DNA of 64,000 bases from Paraflavitalea sp. CAU 1676 (GCF_029223285.1 NZ_JARHUJ010000005.1:496001-560000); one strand, 5' to 3'; shown: positions 28,111-37,652, numbered from the stretch's first letter. Numbers and translations are program-made. Notes: generated by a model from the letters alone, not told the origin.

Positions 28111-30276
28111 ATGAAAAAATATTTCCTGTTTGCTGTCTTGACCCTTTTTGTTGCCCATGCCATGTATGCGCAACAGGCTACCTGGATCTGGTATCCGGGC
28201 GACTATGAGATCTGGTTGAGTAACAAGATGCAGAACCGCCGTACCGAGAAGGGAGCCTTTTTCCCTCCGTTCTGGAGGATGGACGCGCATTATGTGTTGA
28301 TGGATTTTCACAAAGAGTTCAACCTGACGGAGCCTGAAGAGATGCACATTTATGCCGAAGGAAATTACAATGTAAAGCTCGACTCGAAGATGCTGCCGGG
28401 TACGCCTGCTATCGTAACGATCCCGGCCGGTAAACACAAGATCAATATAAAAGTCCATAACCAGGATAAGGTGCCGGCCATTTATGTAAAGGGACGCACG
28501 ATCGTTTCGGATGCTTCGTGGCTGGTTACTTATGAAGACAAGGAGTGGATCGATGAAACGGGCAAGGTGAGTGACCAAAGCGGCACTACCTGGCTTACGG
28601 CGGGCAGTTGGAATTTCAATGACCCGCAGACACTCCCTTCGGAGTTCCGGCTATCACTGGCTTCGGCGGAACCGGTGGCGGTGGAACGGAAAGGGAACAG
28701 CCTGCTGGTAGATTTCGGGAAAGAGACCTTCGGGTATTTATCCCTGCGTGGTGTTCGTGGCAAAGGACCTATTACGATCTACTATGGTGAATCGAAAGAA
28801 GAGGCCCTATCGCCCGAAGGTTGTGAGACACTCGATAAGCTGGAGGTGGAGGGTAACGGCAAGGGTGCTATTATGACCAATTTGTCGAAAGCTTTCCGCT
28901 ATGTAAATATTGAAATGGGCCCTGGTGTTGGTGTCGACAGCGTTTCGATGTTTTATGAATACCTGCCGGTAAAGCAGCGGGGCAGTTTCAAGTGCTCGGA
29001 CGAGCAGGTGAACAGGATATACGAGGTGTCGAAATATACTTTGCAACTGAATACGCGGGAGTTCTTCATCGATGGCATCAAACGCGACCGCTGGATATGG
29101 AGTGGCGATGCTTACCAAAGCTATCTCATGAACTATTACCTGTTCTTCGATGAGGCTTCGGTGCGCAGAACATTGCTATCCTTGCGGGGTAAGGATCCGG
29201 TGAGCAGCCATATCAATACCATCATGGATTATACCTTTTACTGGTTTCTCGGCATCTACGATTATTATACCTATACGGGCGATAAGGCTTTCCTGACACA
29301 ATTGTATCCCCGTATGCAAAGTTTGATGGAGTACTGCCTTGGCCGTCGTAATAAAGATGGTTTGATGGAAGGGCTGTCGGGCGATTGGGTGTTTATTGAC
29401 TGGGCAGAAGGCCTGAGTAAGAAAGGGGAAGTGAGTTTTGAACAAATGCTGTTGTGCCGCAGCCTGGAAACAATGGCGCTTTGTGCGGGCATTGCCAACG
29501 ATGAAACAGGTGCTGCAAAATATCAGCAACTGGGCGCCGATCTGCGCAAGAAGCTATTTTCTATCTACTGGAACGATGCGAAGCAGGCCCTGGTACATAG
29601 CCGGGTAAATGGTATACCGGCCGATCATGTTACAAGGTATGCGAATATGTTTGGCATCTTCTTCAACTATTTTACGCCGCAACAAGCGGAGGGCGTTAAA
29701 ACCCATGTATTGCTGAACAAGGAGGTGCCGAAGATCACTACTCCTTATATGCGCTTTTACGAGCTGGAAGCGCTTTGTGCCATGGGCGAGCAATCGTATG
29801 TATTGAAAGAGATGAAGGACTACTGGGGCGGTATGCTGAGCCTCGGCGCTACCTCCTTTTGGGAAGAATACAATCCGGCTAAAAAGGGTGTGGAGCATTA
29901 TGCCATGTATGGCCGGCCATTCGGCAAGAGTTTGTGCCATGCCTGGGGGGCGAGTCCGCTGTATTTGCTGGGCCGTTATTACCTCGGAGTGCAGCCAACT
30001 TCGCCGGGTTATAAGACCTATTCGATCACGCCGGTATTGGGTGGTTTGCAGTGGATGGAGGGCGATGTGCCGGTGCCGGGTGGTGCAGTGAAAATGTATT
30101 GCAGCGCTACTAAATTGCAAGTGAAAGGTGCGGCCGGCGTTGGTACTTTACGTTTCAATAGTGCCTCCAGGCCGACCTGCAAAACGGCTGCGATTCAATC
30201 GTTGGGCAGCAACCGCTATGAATTGACAGTGCAACCCGGGGTGGAGTATGAGGTGGCTTATAAAGCCAGTAAGTAA
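28111..30276 (+). CDS. GH78-type alpha-L-rhamnosidase, short form
   Basis: A 721-residue secreted protein, started at the ATG at 28111 (signal MKKYFLFAVLTLFVAHAMYAQ). It has N-terminal beta-sandwiches (WIWYPGDYEIWLSNKMQNRR, LLVDFGKETFGYLSLRGV) and an (alpha/alpha)6 barrel with FFIDGIKRDRWIWSGD (Asp321) and ATSFWEEYNP (Glu585), followed by HAWGASPLYLLGRYYLGV. The acid motif differs from the classical DCPQRxER form, as is usual in this short subgroup. From memory, the RG-II enzyme BT1001 belongs here. It would remove alpha-L-rhamnose from side chains A or B after outer sugars are trimmed. It lies 50 nt after the GH141-like gene and 28 nt before GH127. Confidence 0.88.
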   Translation: MKKYFLFAVLTLFVAHAMYAQQATWIWYPGDYEIWLSNKMQNRRTEKGAFFPPFWRMDAHYVLMDFHKEFNLTEPEEMHIYAEGNYNVKLDSKMLPGTPAIVTIPAGKHKINIKVHNQDKVPAIYVKGRTIVSDASWLVTYEDKEWIDETGKVSDQSGTTWLTAGSWNFNDPQTLPSEFRLSLASAEPVAVERKGNSLLVDFGKETFGYLSLRGVRGKGPITIYYGESKEEALSPEGCETLDKLEVEGNGKGAIMTNLSKAFRYVNIEMGPGVGVDSVSMFYEYLPVKQRGSFKCSDEQVNRIYEVSKYTLQLNTREFFIDGIKRDRWIWSGDAYQSYLMNYYLFFDEASVRRTLLSLRGKDPVSSHINTIMDYTFYWFLGIYDYYTYTGDKAFLTQLYPRMQSLMEYCLGRRNKDGLMEGLSGDWVFIDWAEGLSKKGEVSFEQMLLCRSLETMALCAGIANDETGAAKYQQLGADLRKKLFSIYWNDAKQALVHSRVNGIPADHVTRYANMFGIFFNYFTPQQAEGVKTHVLLNKEVPKITTPYMRFYELEALCAMGEQSYVLKEMKDYWGGMLSLGATSFWEEYNPAKKGVEHYAMYGRPFGKSLCHAWGASPLYLLGRYYLGVQPTSPGYKTYSITPVLGGLQWMEGDVPVPGGAVKMYCSATKLQVKGAAGVGTLRFNSASRPTCKTAAIQSLGSNRYELTVQPGVEYEVAYKASK

Positions 30277-30304
30277 ATATTGTTCGATCAATAAATCATA
30301 GATC

Positions 30305-32314
30305 ATGTTGAAGATGCTGTTGCCGGTAGCCTGTACGATTGCCCTGACGGGGAATGTGCAGGCGCAGAACAAGGCGCTTACCAATACCGCCCATAGCAAG
30401 CATGCTGTTTTGTATGCGCCGGGTTTGGGTGAGGTGAAGTGGACGCAGGGGTTTTGGGCCGAGCGTTTCAATGTATGTAAAGAGGTAATGGTGCCGGGCA
30501 TGTGGAATATCTACATGGATGCGCAACGTAGTCATGCTTTTAAGAATTTCGAGATCGCTGCCGGTTTGGATACCGGTGCGCACAAGGGGCCTTCGTTTCA
30601 TGATGGTGATTTCTATAAAACACTGGAAGCGATGGCGGCCATGTATGCCGCTACGCATGATCCGCAACTGGATCTTATGATGGACCGGGCGATTGGAGTG
30701 ATCGCCAAAGGACAGCGTGATGATGGCTATATCTATACCAAATCGGTGATAGAGCAAAAGCGTACGGGCTCGCGCAAGCAGTTCGACGATCGCCTGAGCT
30801 TCGAGGCTTATAACATCGGTCATCTGATGACGGCTGCCTGCGTGCACTTCCGGGCAACCGGCAAAACCAGTTTGCTGCAGGTGGCGAAGAAGGCCGGTGA
30901 TTTCCTGATCGGCTTTTATACCAGGGCTACGCCCGAGCAGGCGCGCAATGCTATTTGTCCCTCGCATTATATGGGCATCATTGAACTGTACCGTACCACG
31001 CAGGAAGCGAAGTACCTTACGCTGGCCCAAAAGCTGATCGATATACGGGGTTTGACGGAGGGTACGGATGACAATTCGGACCGGGCTCCCTTTCGCCAAA
31101 TGCAAAAAGTGGCCGGGCATGCCGTACGGGCCAATTACCTGTTTGCCGGTGTGGCCGATGTGTATACGGAGACGGGTGATAGTTCGCTGTTGCCAGCTTT
31201 AAACAGTATGTGGGATAATGTGGTGAACCATAAAATGTATGTAACGGGCGGCTGTGGTGCGTTGTACGACGGGGTTTCGGTGGATGGTGCTTCTTACAAT
31301 CCCGATACGGTGCAGAAAGTGCATCAGTCTTACGGAAAGGATTACCAGTTGCCCAACCTGAGTGCGCACAATGAAACCTGCGCCAATATCGGCAATGTAT
31401 TGTGGAACTGGCGTATGCTGCAAATGACCGGTGATGGCAAGTATGCGGATATCGTAGAGCTTGCTTTGTACAACAGTGTGTTGTCGGGTGTAAGCATGGA
31501 TGGCAGCAAATATTTCTATACCAATCCGCTGGCGGCTTCGAAGGATTATCCGTATCAATTGCGTTGGATGGGAGGCAGGCAGGAGTATATTGGTTTGTCG
31601 AATTGTTGTCCGCCCAATACGGTACGTACGGTAGCTGAGGTAAGCAATTACGTTTACAGCCTGGCCGATTCTGTTGTGCAGGTGAACCTCTATGGCGGGA
31701 GTGAATTAACGACTACGTTACCTGGTGGCCGCCAGGTGCGCGTGAAGCAGGTTACCAATTATCCCTGGGATGGGAGGGTGCGGATCAGTATAGAAGGGTT
31801 GCCCGCGAACTATGCTGTGCGGGTACGTATTCCTGGCTGGTGCCGGAAATATTCGTTGGCGGCCGGAGGCTCTGCGCAGCATGTGGTAGAGCAGGGGTAT
31901 GCCGTGGTAAGGCGCCACTGGGAAGCAACAGATGAGGTCGTGCTCGACATGGATATGCCGGCTACCTTGCTGGAATCGCATCACCTCGTAGAAGAAACGC
32001 GCAATCAGGTAGCGGTGAAGCGTGGGCCGGTGGTGTATTGCCTGGAGTCGCCCGACATGGCTGGTGGCGCCAGTGTGTTTGATGTAGCCATTCCGGTTAG
32101 TACCGTGCTGAAGCCCGTGCCCATGCAGGTGGCGGGTGGCAACCTGATGGCCTTGAAAGGACAAGGTAAAATATTGACGCATGCTGCCGCTGGTGGCTTG
32201 TATCGGGAAGTGGCTACAAAGACCACTCCGATTTCGCTGACTTTGATCCCTTATTACGCCTGGGCCAACCGGGGCGCTACGGATATGACCGTTTGGATGC
32301 CTGTGATGCGATGA
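30305..32314 (+). CDS. GH127 (DUF1680) glycosidase
   Basis: A 669-residue secreted enzyme (signal ends GNVQAQ). The (alpha/alpha)6 barrel covers about residues 30-480: VKWTQGFWAERFNV, FEIAAGLDTGAHKGPSFHDGD and QRDDGYIYT. The zinc/cysteine site is intact: Glu357-Thr-Cys359 (NETCAN) and Cys434-Cys435 (SNCCPPN). Cys434 would be the nucleophile, as in beta-L-arabinofuranosidase HypBA1. C-terminal beta-sandwiches follow (KRGPVVYCLESPD). GH127 members cleave beta-L-arabinofuranose, and in RG-II one acts on aceric acid. The neighbours favour the RG-II role, but the two cannot be separated by eye. It is the last gene of the run and converges on the oxidoreductase gene with a 3-nt gap and no clear terminator. 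Confidence 0.92.
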   Translation: MLKMLLPVACTIALTGNVQAQNKALTNTAHSKHAVLYAPGLGEVKWTQGFWAERFNVCKEVMVPGMWNIYMDAQRSHAFKNFEIAAGLDTGAHKGPSFHDGDFYKTLEAMAAMYAATHDPQLDLMMDRAIGVIAKGQRDDGYIYTKSVIEQKRTGSRKQFDDRLSFEAYNIGHLMTAACVHFRATGKTSLLQVAKKAGDFLIGFYTRATPEQARNAICPSHYMGIIELYRTTQEAKYLTLAQKLIDIRGLTEGTDDNSDRAPFRQMQKVAGHAVRANYLFAGVADVYTETGDSSLLPALNSMWDNVVNHKMYVTGGCGALYDGVSVDGASYNPDTVQKVHQSYGKDYQLPNLSAHNETCANIGNVLWNWRMLQMTGDGKYADIVELALYNSVLSGVSMDGSKYFYTNPLAASKDYPYQLRWMGGRQEYIGLSNCCPPNTVRTVAEVSNYVYSLADSVVQVNLYGGSELTTTLPGGRQVRVKQVTNYPWDGRVRISIEGLPANYAVRVRIPGWCRKYSLAAGGSAQHVVEQGYAVVRRHWEATDEVVLDMDMPATLLESHHLVEETRNQVAVKRGPVVYCLESPDMAGGASVFDVAIPVSTVLKPVPMQVAGGNLMALKGQGKILTHAAAGGLYREVATKTTPISLTLIPYYAWANRGATDMTVWMPVMR

Positions 32315-32317
32315 AAA

Positions 32318-33445
32318 TTAAGGTTTGCTACTCTCATAGGACGCGCCTATTAACCGGCGTTGCCAGAATGGCTGATCCTTCCACAGCGTTTGCGCTGTAT
32401 AGTATTGCTGTTGTTTTGCCTGCTGCTCATTAAATGCTGCGATGTGTGCATGTGCATAGGTGGCAAGGGCCGCTCTATCGCCGGTAAGGTGTGCCTTGAT
32501 CGTGATGGCTGCCTGCAAGGCATTTTGCAGGGCGCCTGCAATCCCGTAGGTGATGATCGGATCGCCAGTGGAGGCGGCATCGCCAACGGCGAGCCAGTTT
32601 GCGGTGCATACCGGATCAAGGATAGAGGTAGCTGCTGATCTCGTAGCGGCCAATAGCTGCCTACGGTCTGCATTAGTTGCCAGCCAGGTTTTCAGGTAGG
32701 TCGTTGCGGCCAGTTCAGCGCTGAGCCATTGCGCCGATCGACGGGATGCCTGTTCATGCAGGTCGGCATCTGTCATAAAACTGAGTGAAAACTGTTGACC
32801 TTTCTCCGGTGTAGCGTACCACCAGCCATTCCCGGTAGCTTCGAAGATCGTGGCATTGCGCAAGGATTGTGGTGTGCCAGGCCACTTCATGCAATAAGCA
32901 GTCAGTTGGTCGAAGTATAGCCTTTTAGCGCCCGCTGCACGGGCCAGGCAGGCTGCTCTGCCGCTGGCATCCACCGCAAAGGCGGCTTGTATATTCCATT
33001 GCTCTCCCTGAGAAGTGCCTACTGTAATATTTATTTCATCTTGCTTGTCTTCATAGCCAATAAAGCTGCATCCTCCCAGCCAGGGCACTTTCAGGCGTTC
33101 TACCGCCCAGCGTAATTGTTTTTCGAAATAGGTGCGATTGATGAGCGATCCCCTGCCTGGGTGCTGGTATCCTTGCTGGCATTCTTTGGTGCACGTATCG
33201 CCTTGTGTAAAACGGTTTTCGACATGTGGCCGATGTTGTGTGTCGTGCAAGATGTATTCGATGCCGAGCTGGCGGAGCAAGGGGTAGGCATTGGCCGGTA
33301 TGATCTCGTTGGGCTTGTAGGCGTTGTTGTGTGTTTCGAGGATCATGGCGGGTACGCCCAACCTTGCGAGGGCAAGGGCTGTGGCGGCGCCTGCCGGCCC
33401 TCCTCCAATGATCACGACCGGTGCATGGATTTGTTTGGTTGTCAT
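32318..33445 (-). CDS. FAD-dependent oxidoreductase, flavin halogenase/monooxygenase-like
   Basis: A 375-residue cytosolic flavoprotein. The N-terminal dinucleotide-binding motif is VVIIGGGPAGAATALALARLG (about 10-30). A second FAD motif, NWLAVGDAASTGDPIITYGIAGAL, lies near residue 290. GNGWWYATP in the middle recalls the WxWxIP element of flavin-dependent halogenases but is not identical, and no active-site lysine can be placed with confidence. The family includes halogenases, geranylgeranyl reductases and LodB-type enzymes that build quinone cofactors. No partner substrate protein is visible nearby. It is divergent from the LytS kinase operon and unrelated in content to the PUL. Confidence 0.75.
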   Translation of the reverse strand: MTTKQIHAPVVIIGGGPAGAATALALARLGVPAMILETHNNAYKPNEIIPANAYPLLRQLGIEYILHDTQHRPHVENRFTQGDTCTKECQQGYQHPGRGSLINRTYFEKQLRWAVERLKVPWLGGCSFIGYEDKQDEINITVGTSQGEQWNIQAAFAVDASGRAACLARAAGAKRLYFDQLTAYCMKWPGTPQSLRNATIFEATGNGWWYATPEKGQQFSLSFMTDADLHEQASRRSAQWLSAELAATTYLKTWLATNADRRQLLAATRSAATSILDPVCTANWLAVGDAASTGDPIITYGIAGALQNALQAAITIKAHLTGDRAALATYAHAHIAAFNEQQAKQQQYYTAQTLWKDQPFWQRRLIGASYESSKP

Positions 33446-33654
33446 AGGTTGTTATGTGGGGCTCAATTTATCCTGCCGGCACTAACTGCCCTACCGTGTT
33501 TTCACGGGAAGTGCCTGGTTGTTTTCGGGCATAAGACCTGCTTTGTGTGTGATGAGTTTTTATGTGTCCGGATTCGTCCCATTTTTAGCCCATTTGGTAA
33601 CATTTACAGGAAGCGTGCGCAGCGATGGAGTAATCTTGCTGAAAAGAAATTAAC
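33446..33654. other. Divergent intergenic region
   Basis: A 209-nt gap between two divergent genes, which must hold both promoters. I see AT-rich stretches but no convincing -33/-7 pair and no repeat. Confidence 0.3.
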
Positions 33655-35262
33655 ATGACTTCTATCGATATTAACTCATCCGAAAATACTGTTGCCGCAC
33701 CCGGAAAGCTCCGCTGGTTGCAACATGAAACGGTGCTTGCCTGTATGCTATTCATCATGTGGGCGGCCTATTGCGTGCGGCCGTTGTTCTTTCTTACAGA
33801 CGGGGATATTGATTCCATCTTTGGTGTTACGTATCGTACGAATGGGTTGTCGTTCCATTACGCTACGAATGTCCTAATGCCGCAGGTGGGCGCCGGTGCT
33901 TTGCTGTTATTGAGTTATTTCGCTATCAGCCGGGTGGTGATCCCTTTGTTTTGTAAGGTGTCGTTCAAAGAAGCCACCGTTGGCATTTTACGCAAACTGA
34001 TGGCGGGCATCGTGTCGCTCCTTGTACTGGCGTTTCTACTGGCCCTCGGTGTGAATGCGTTGACCAGCCTGGCGCATCCCTGGTTATTTAATTACGGGCA
34101 TTTTCAAACGCTGTCTTTGTTTGGGTACAATGACCGTCCGCTCACCAATTTGTGGACCGGTACAGGTGCTGCTGCTGTGAGTGTTTGCATTTGGACGATG
34201 ATCCTGGGTATCCGGGCGTTGCTCGTTCATTATATCGATCGCCCGGGCGCTTCCAGAGCCTATCGCGTGCTGATTGCCAATCAATGCACGCTGTTTGCCC
34301 TTCTCTATTGTGTTGTGATTGTTGCTGTAGGGGTAGTCTGGGGGATTACGTATAAGTTTATGGTCTTTTTCTGCCTGTTCATTCCGCCAACCTTCCTGGT
34401 ATTCATGATCAATACCTACTATGTTTTTCCGCGAAAAAAGCGGGAGGACTTCTGGGAGCTCCGTACGGTAGGTGACCTGCTGCTGTTTACCGGGCTATGT
34501 ACTTTTCCCTTCTTTTTGATCAGGGGGATGGACATTCCTCATGGATTGTTCATAGCCTTCCTGAATTGTTTTCTTACCCAATGGGTGGTTACCATTCCAG
34601 TTTCCTGGTTCCTGTATCGCGAGCGGAAAGACAGGATACTGCAATTGCGCGGTGTACAGAAGGAGTTGGTGAAATCGAAAGCCGATCTTCAGTTCCTGCG
34701 TTCGCAGATCAATCCCCATTTTCTGTTCAATGCTTTAAATACTTTGTATGGTACGGCACTGCGGGAGCATGCCCCGGATGCAGCGGCCGGTATTCAGCAA
34801 TTGGGCGATATGATGCGTTTTATGCTGCACGATAACCTGCAGGATTTCATTCCGCTGGAAAGAGAGAAAGAATACCTTGCCAATTACCTCTCGCTGCAGC
34901 AATTGCGGGTTCAATCGCAGCCGGGCATTACGATCGAAAGCGATATTACATCGGAAATATGTCCGCAGGTGATTGCCCCGATGCTGCTGATCCCCTTTGT
35001 AGAAAATGCTTTCAAGCATGGCATCAGCCTTCGCCAGCCTTCGTGGGTAAAAGTATCACTGGTTTGTTCGGGCTCCGCCTTGCAGTTTGAAGTGCGCAAT
35101 AGTATGAATGCCCATGCACATGGTGATCCTGAGCGCGAGCACTCCGGCGTAGGATTACAAAACGTGCGGGAACGACTGGCGCTTATTTACCCCGGCAGGC
35201 ATCAGCTCTTCATTCAGAATAACGGCCACGAGTTCACCGTTCAACTCTCCCTTCAACCTTAA
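33655..35262 (+). CDS. LytS/YehU-type membrane sensor histidine kinase
   Basis: A 535-residue kinase. About eight hydrophobic segments cover residues 25-330, with no periplasmic sensor domain of size. The kinase core begins after a coiled stretch (YRERKDRILQLRGVQKELVKSKADLQFLR) with the His_kinase motif SQINPHFLFNALNTL (phosphoacceptor His355). The ATPase N-box is LLIPFVENAFKHG and the G-box GVGLQNVRERL. This class pairs with LytTR regulators. The partner lies two genes downstream, separated by a serine hydrolase gene, with 11-nt gaps throughout. The signal sensed is unknown. Confidence 0.93.
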   Translation: MTSIDINSSENTVAAPGKLRWLQHETVLACMLFIMWAAYCVRPLFFLTDGDIDSIFGVTYRTNGLSFHYATNVLMPQVGAGALLLLSYFAISRVVIPLFCKVSFKEATVGILRKLMAGIVSLLVLAFLLALGVNALTSLAHPWLFNYGHFQTLSLFGYNDRPLTNLWTGTGAAAVSVCIWTMILGIRALLVHYIDRPGASRAYRVLIANQCTLFALLYCVVIVAVGVVWGITYKFMVFFCLFIPPTFLVFMINTYYVFPRKKREDFWELRTVGDLLLFTGLCTFPFFLIRGMDIPHGLFIAFLNCFLTQWVVTIPVSWFLYRERKDRILQLRGVQKELVKSKADLQFLRSQINPHFLFNALNTLYGTALREHAPDAAAGIQQLGDMMRFMLHDNLQDFIPLEREKEYLANYLSLQQLRVQSQPGITIESDITSEICPQVIAPMLLIPFVENAFKHGISLRQPSWVKVSLVCSGSALQFEVRNSMNAHAHGDPEREHSGVGLQNVRERLALIYPGRHQLFIQNNGHEFTVQLSLQP

Positions 35263-35273
35263 AATAATTACGG

Positions 35274-36623
35274 ATGAAAATCTTTCTATTAGCGGGGCTA
35301 CTGGGCCTTGCCTGTCATGCCCATGCCCAGGATAGTACCGTTTACCGGCTTGACCGGCTGATGCAAGCCTGGCGCGACCAGGGGAAATTCAGCGGCACCA
35401 TACTGGTGGCGCAAAAAGGAAAGGTGCTGCTGCACCAGGGGTATGGGTTCAAGGATCAGCAGCAGCGCAGCCTGAATGATACCAATACACTCTACCAGAT
35501 CGCGTCGGTGACCAAACCTTTTACGTCTACGCTGATCGGACAGTTAGTAATTGCCGGCAAACTGTCGTTGACAGATAAGCTGCAACAGTTCTATCCCGGG
35601 TTTCCGCATGGCGACAGTATCACCATCGGTCATTTGTTGACGCATACGGCGGGACTGTGGGATTATACGCGGGATGTAGAATTGATGGAGGAACAAACGG
35701 CGCGGTCCTTCAGCCAGGAAGAGATCATACGGGTATTCAAAGATCAGCCGCTCGATTTTGCACCGGGTACGGGTTGGAGCTATTGCAATGCGGGGTATTT
35801 TTTGCTGGGTGGCATCATCGAAAAGAAGACCGGCCTAAGCTATGAACAGGCTATGCGGAAATATGTGTTTACGCCGTTGGGTATGCGGCACAGCGCGTTT
35901 GATTTCCGGAACCTGGTGAGCGTTGATAAAGCTATTGGTTATTATGCCGACTCCTCCGAGGCGCCATCGAAGAAAGCGCCGGTGGTGGACTCTACCGTGC
36001 CCTGGTCGGCCGGCTCCATTTATTCAACAGCCGGCGACCTGTACCAGTGGTACCGGGGCTTAAAGAGCCGGGTGATAATACCGCAGCACTGGCTGGATAG
36101 CGCCTGGCTGCCACGTAAGAATAAATATGGGTATGGCTGGATGACCGATTCGGTCTTTGGTCGACGGGTGGTTTCGCACAGCGGGGGTATCTTTGGGTTC
36201 AGGAGTGCATTTTGGATGTTGCCCAAAGAGGATGTTTGCATTGTGGTATTGAGTAATATGGAAACGATGAGCCGGGAAGAGATTGCGCGCAGGCTGCTGG
36301 CTGTTGTATTGCGGCAGCCTTATAGTTTGCCGGTGATGCTGAAGGCGGTGCCTGTCGATACATCGGTGCTCAGGAAGTACGAAGGCACGTACCGTATTAC
36401 TGCCAATGGGGTAGTGGTGGTGCTGGCGTTGGAGCATGGGCGGCTGATCGCCCGGCCGGAGCGTGGCCCGGCTTCGGAGTTGCTGGCACTGGACAATACC
36501 CATTTTTTCCTGAGTAATGAGCATGAGTTCAGGATCAGGTTCGAGCTGGATGCGCAAGGTAAGGTGGTGCAGATGATGCTGAACCCCAAAGGTACAGAAA
36601 AACCGGCCCTTAAGATCAAATGA
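35274..36623 (+). CDS. Secreted CubicO-type serine hydrolase (class C beta-lactamase/PBP fold)
   Basis: A 449-residue protein with a signal peptide (MKIFLLAGLLGLACHAHAQ). The catalytic residues of the class C fold are present: Ser78-Val-Thr-Lys81 (ASVTKPFTS), Tyr170-Cys-Asn172 (WSYCNAGYF) and the HSGG box in VSHSGGIFGF (near residue 301). A C-terminal lipocalin-like domain of about 100 residues (LRKYEGTYRITANG) follows. Such proteins are esterases, D-aminopeptidases or penicillin-recognising enzymes. The substrate is not evident. Its location between the kinase and the regulator of one two-component system is unusual and suggests a link to envelope sensing. Confidence 0.9.
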   Translation: MKIFLLAGLLGLACHAHAQDSTVYRLDRLMQAWRDQGKFSGTILVAQKGKVLLHQGYGFKDQQQRSLNDTNTLYQIASVTKPFTSTLIGQLVIAGKLSLTDKLQQFYPGFPHGDSITIGHLLTHTAGLWDYTRDVELMEEQTARSFSQEEIIRVFKDQPLDFAPGTGWSYCNAGYFLLGGIIEKKTGLSYEQAMRKYVFTPLGMRHSAFDFRNLVSVDKAIGYYADSSEAPSKKAPVVDSTVPWSAGSIYSTAGDLYQWYRGLKSRVIIPQHWLDSAWLPRKNKYGYGWMTDSVFGRRVVSHSGGIFGFRSAFWMLPKEDVCIVVLSNMETMSREEIARRLLAVVLRQPYSLPVMLKAVPVDTSVLRKYEGTYRITANGVVVVLALEHGRLIARPERGPASELLALDNTHFFLSNEHEFRIRFELDAQGKVVQMMLNPKGTEKPALKIK

Positions 36624-36634
36624 CTTAAAGTGAT

Positions 36635-37348
36635 ATGTTGAAAGCTATTGCCATCGATGATGAACCGATTGCCCTGGAGGTGGTGAAAGCCCTGGCAGGT
36701 AAAATACCGTTCCTGGAACTGCAGGCCGTTTTTGCGAGCCCATTCGAGGCGCTTGGCTACCTGCAGCGGGAGCAGGTGGACCTGCTATTCCTCGACATCA
36801 AAATGCCGGATATCTCGGGCATCGAGTTTCTGCGTGCCTTGCCCGACCCACCAATGGTGATCTTTACAACCGCCTACAGCGAACATGCCGTACAGAGCTT
36901 TGAACTGGACGCGATCGATTACCTGCTGAAGCCCTTTTCGCAGGCGCGTTTTCTGAAGGCCTGTAACAAAGCCCTGCAACAATACGAATACCGGAAAAAG
37001 GAAAATGGGCAGGCGTCCGCCCCAGCTACTGAAGGCGCGCCGCCAACCACCATCTTTGTAAAAAGTGGTTACGAGCAGGTGCGCATCAATCTTAACGAAT
37101 TGCTATACGTTGAAAGCAATGGCAACTATGTTGAGTTTGTGCTGGCACAATCGAAAATACTGTCACGGCTCACGATGGCCGAAGCGGAAGCCCTATTGCC
37201 AGCCCCGTTGTTCATTCGCATTCACCGGTCATTTATTGTTGGCAAAAGCCATATCTCGAAGGTTGACCGGAACAACGTGTGGGTCGGTAAAACCAGCTTG
37301 CCCGTGGGGCCGGCCTATGTGAGCGAGGTGGAGAAGCTTACGCGGTAG
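36635..37348 (+). CDS. LytTR-family response regulator
   Basis: A 237-residue protein. The receiver domain (1-120) has the acidic pair IDDEP, phosphoacceptor Asp54 (LLFLDIKMPD), the Thr in IFTTAYS and the Lys in LLKPFS. A linker rich in Ala and Pro (about 125-140) leads to a LytTR DNA-binding domain (about 145-235; LLYVESNGNYVEF, FIRIHRSFIV, LPVGPAYVSEVEKL). It would be phosphorylated by the LytS-type kinase two genes upstream. LytTR proteins usually bind paired direct repeats. No target can be assigned from this window. Confidence 0.95.
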   Translation: MLKAIAIDDEPIALEVVKALAGKIPFLELQAVFASPFEALGYLQREQVDLLFLDIKMPDISGIEFLRALPDPPMVIFTTAYSEHAVQSFELDAIDYLLKPFSQARFLKACNKALQQYEYRKKENGQASAPATEGAPPTTIFVKSGYEQVRINLNELLYVESNGNYVEFVLAQSKILSRLTMAEAEALLPAPLFIRIHRSFIVGKSHISKVDRNNVWVGKTSLPVGPAYVSEVEKLTR

Positions 37349-37429
37349 CGGGGCAGGTGCTTCCTGTAGAGAGATAAGCCTTCCGCGGTGGGGCAGGCGC
37401 GCCCGCGAGCAGCTCCACGAAAAATAGGT

Positions 37430-37491
37430 AAATATTCCATCATCTTGCCCGGATATGCCATTTGCCGGCCCGGGCCCTCCCTGTAATTTTA
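37430..37491 (+). promoter_or_regulatory. Promoter and activator element of the GH106 operon
   Basis: AAATATTCCATCAT at 37430-37443 is identical to the element before the susCD promoter. The -33 TTTG follows at 37461-37464, then a 19-nt spacer and -7 TAATTTTA at 37484-37491. Transcription would start near 37498, about 155 nt before the ATG. The shared element and near-equal spacing (17 and 16 nt to -33) imply joint control of the two PUL units. Confidence 0.6.
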
Positions 37492-37570
37492 AACTCTCAA
37501 ATGGTAATTACCTGTTCCCGGTAATGCCGGGTCAGTCAAGCGTTTTCATATAGCAAAAAGCAAGCAAGTT

Positions 37571-37604
37571 GGGGTAACGGTTCTCCGTTGGCCCCGTTTT
37601 TTTT
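37571..37604 (+). terminator. Intrinsic terminator, possibly in the GH106 leader
   Basis: Stem GGGGTAACGG / CCGTTGGCCCC with one bulge and a TTCT loop, followed by GTTTTTTTT. It lies 222 nt after the LytTR stop, but also downstream of the predicted GH106 promoter and 48 nt before its ATG. It could end read-through from the regulator operon or act as an attenuator. Confidence 0.7.
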
Positions 37605-37652
37605 ATTGGAAACCTTTAGTTGACATAACTTCACACGCGATAAGGCTTTCAT

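Larger units (their letters stand above)
37349..37652 (+). other. Regulatory region before the GH106 operon
   Basis: This 304-nt gap holds, in order: a G/C-rich stretch with two copies of GGGGCAGG(T/C)GC (37350-37360 and 37390-37400), an activator-like element and promoter (37430-37491), and a strong hairpin with a T tract (37571-37604). No open reading frame of interest is visible. Confidence 0.6.
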
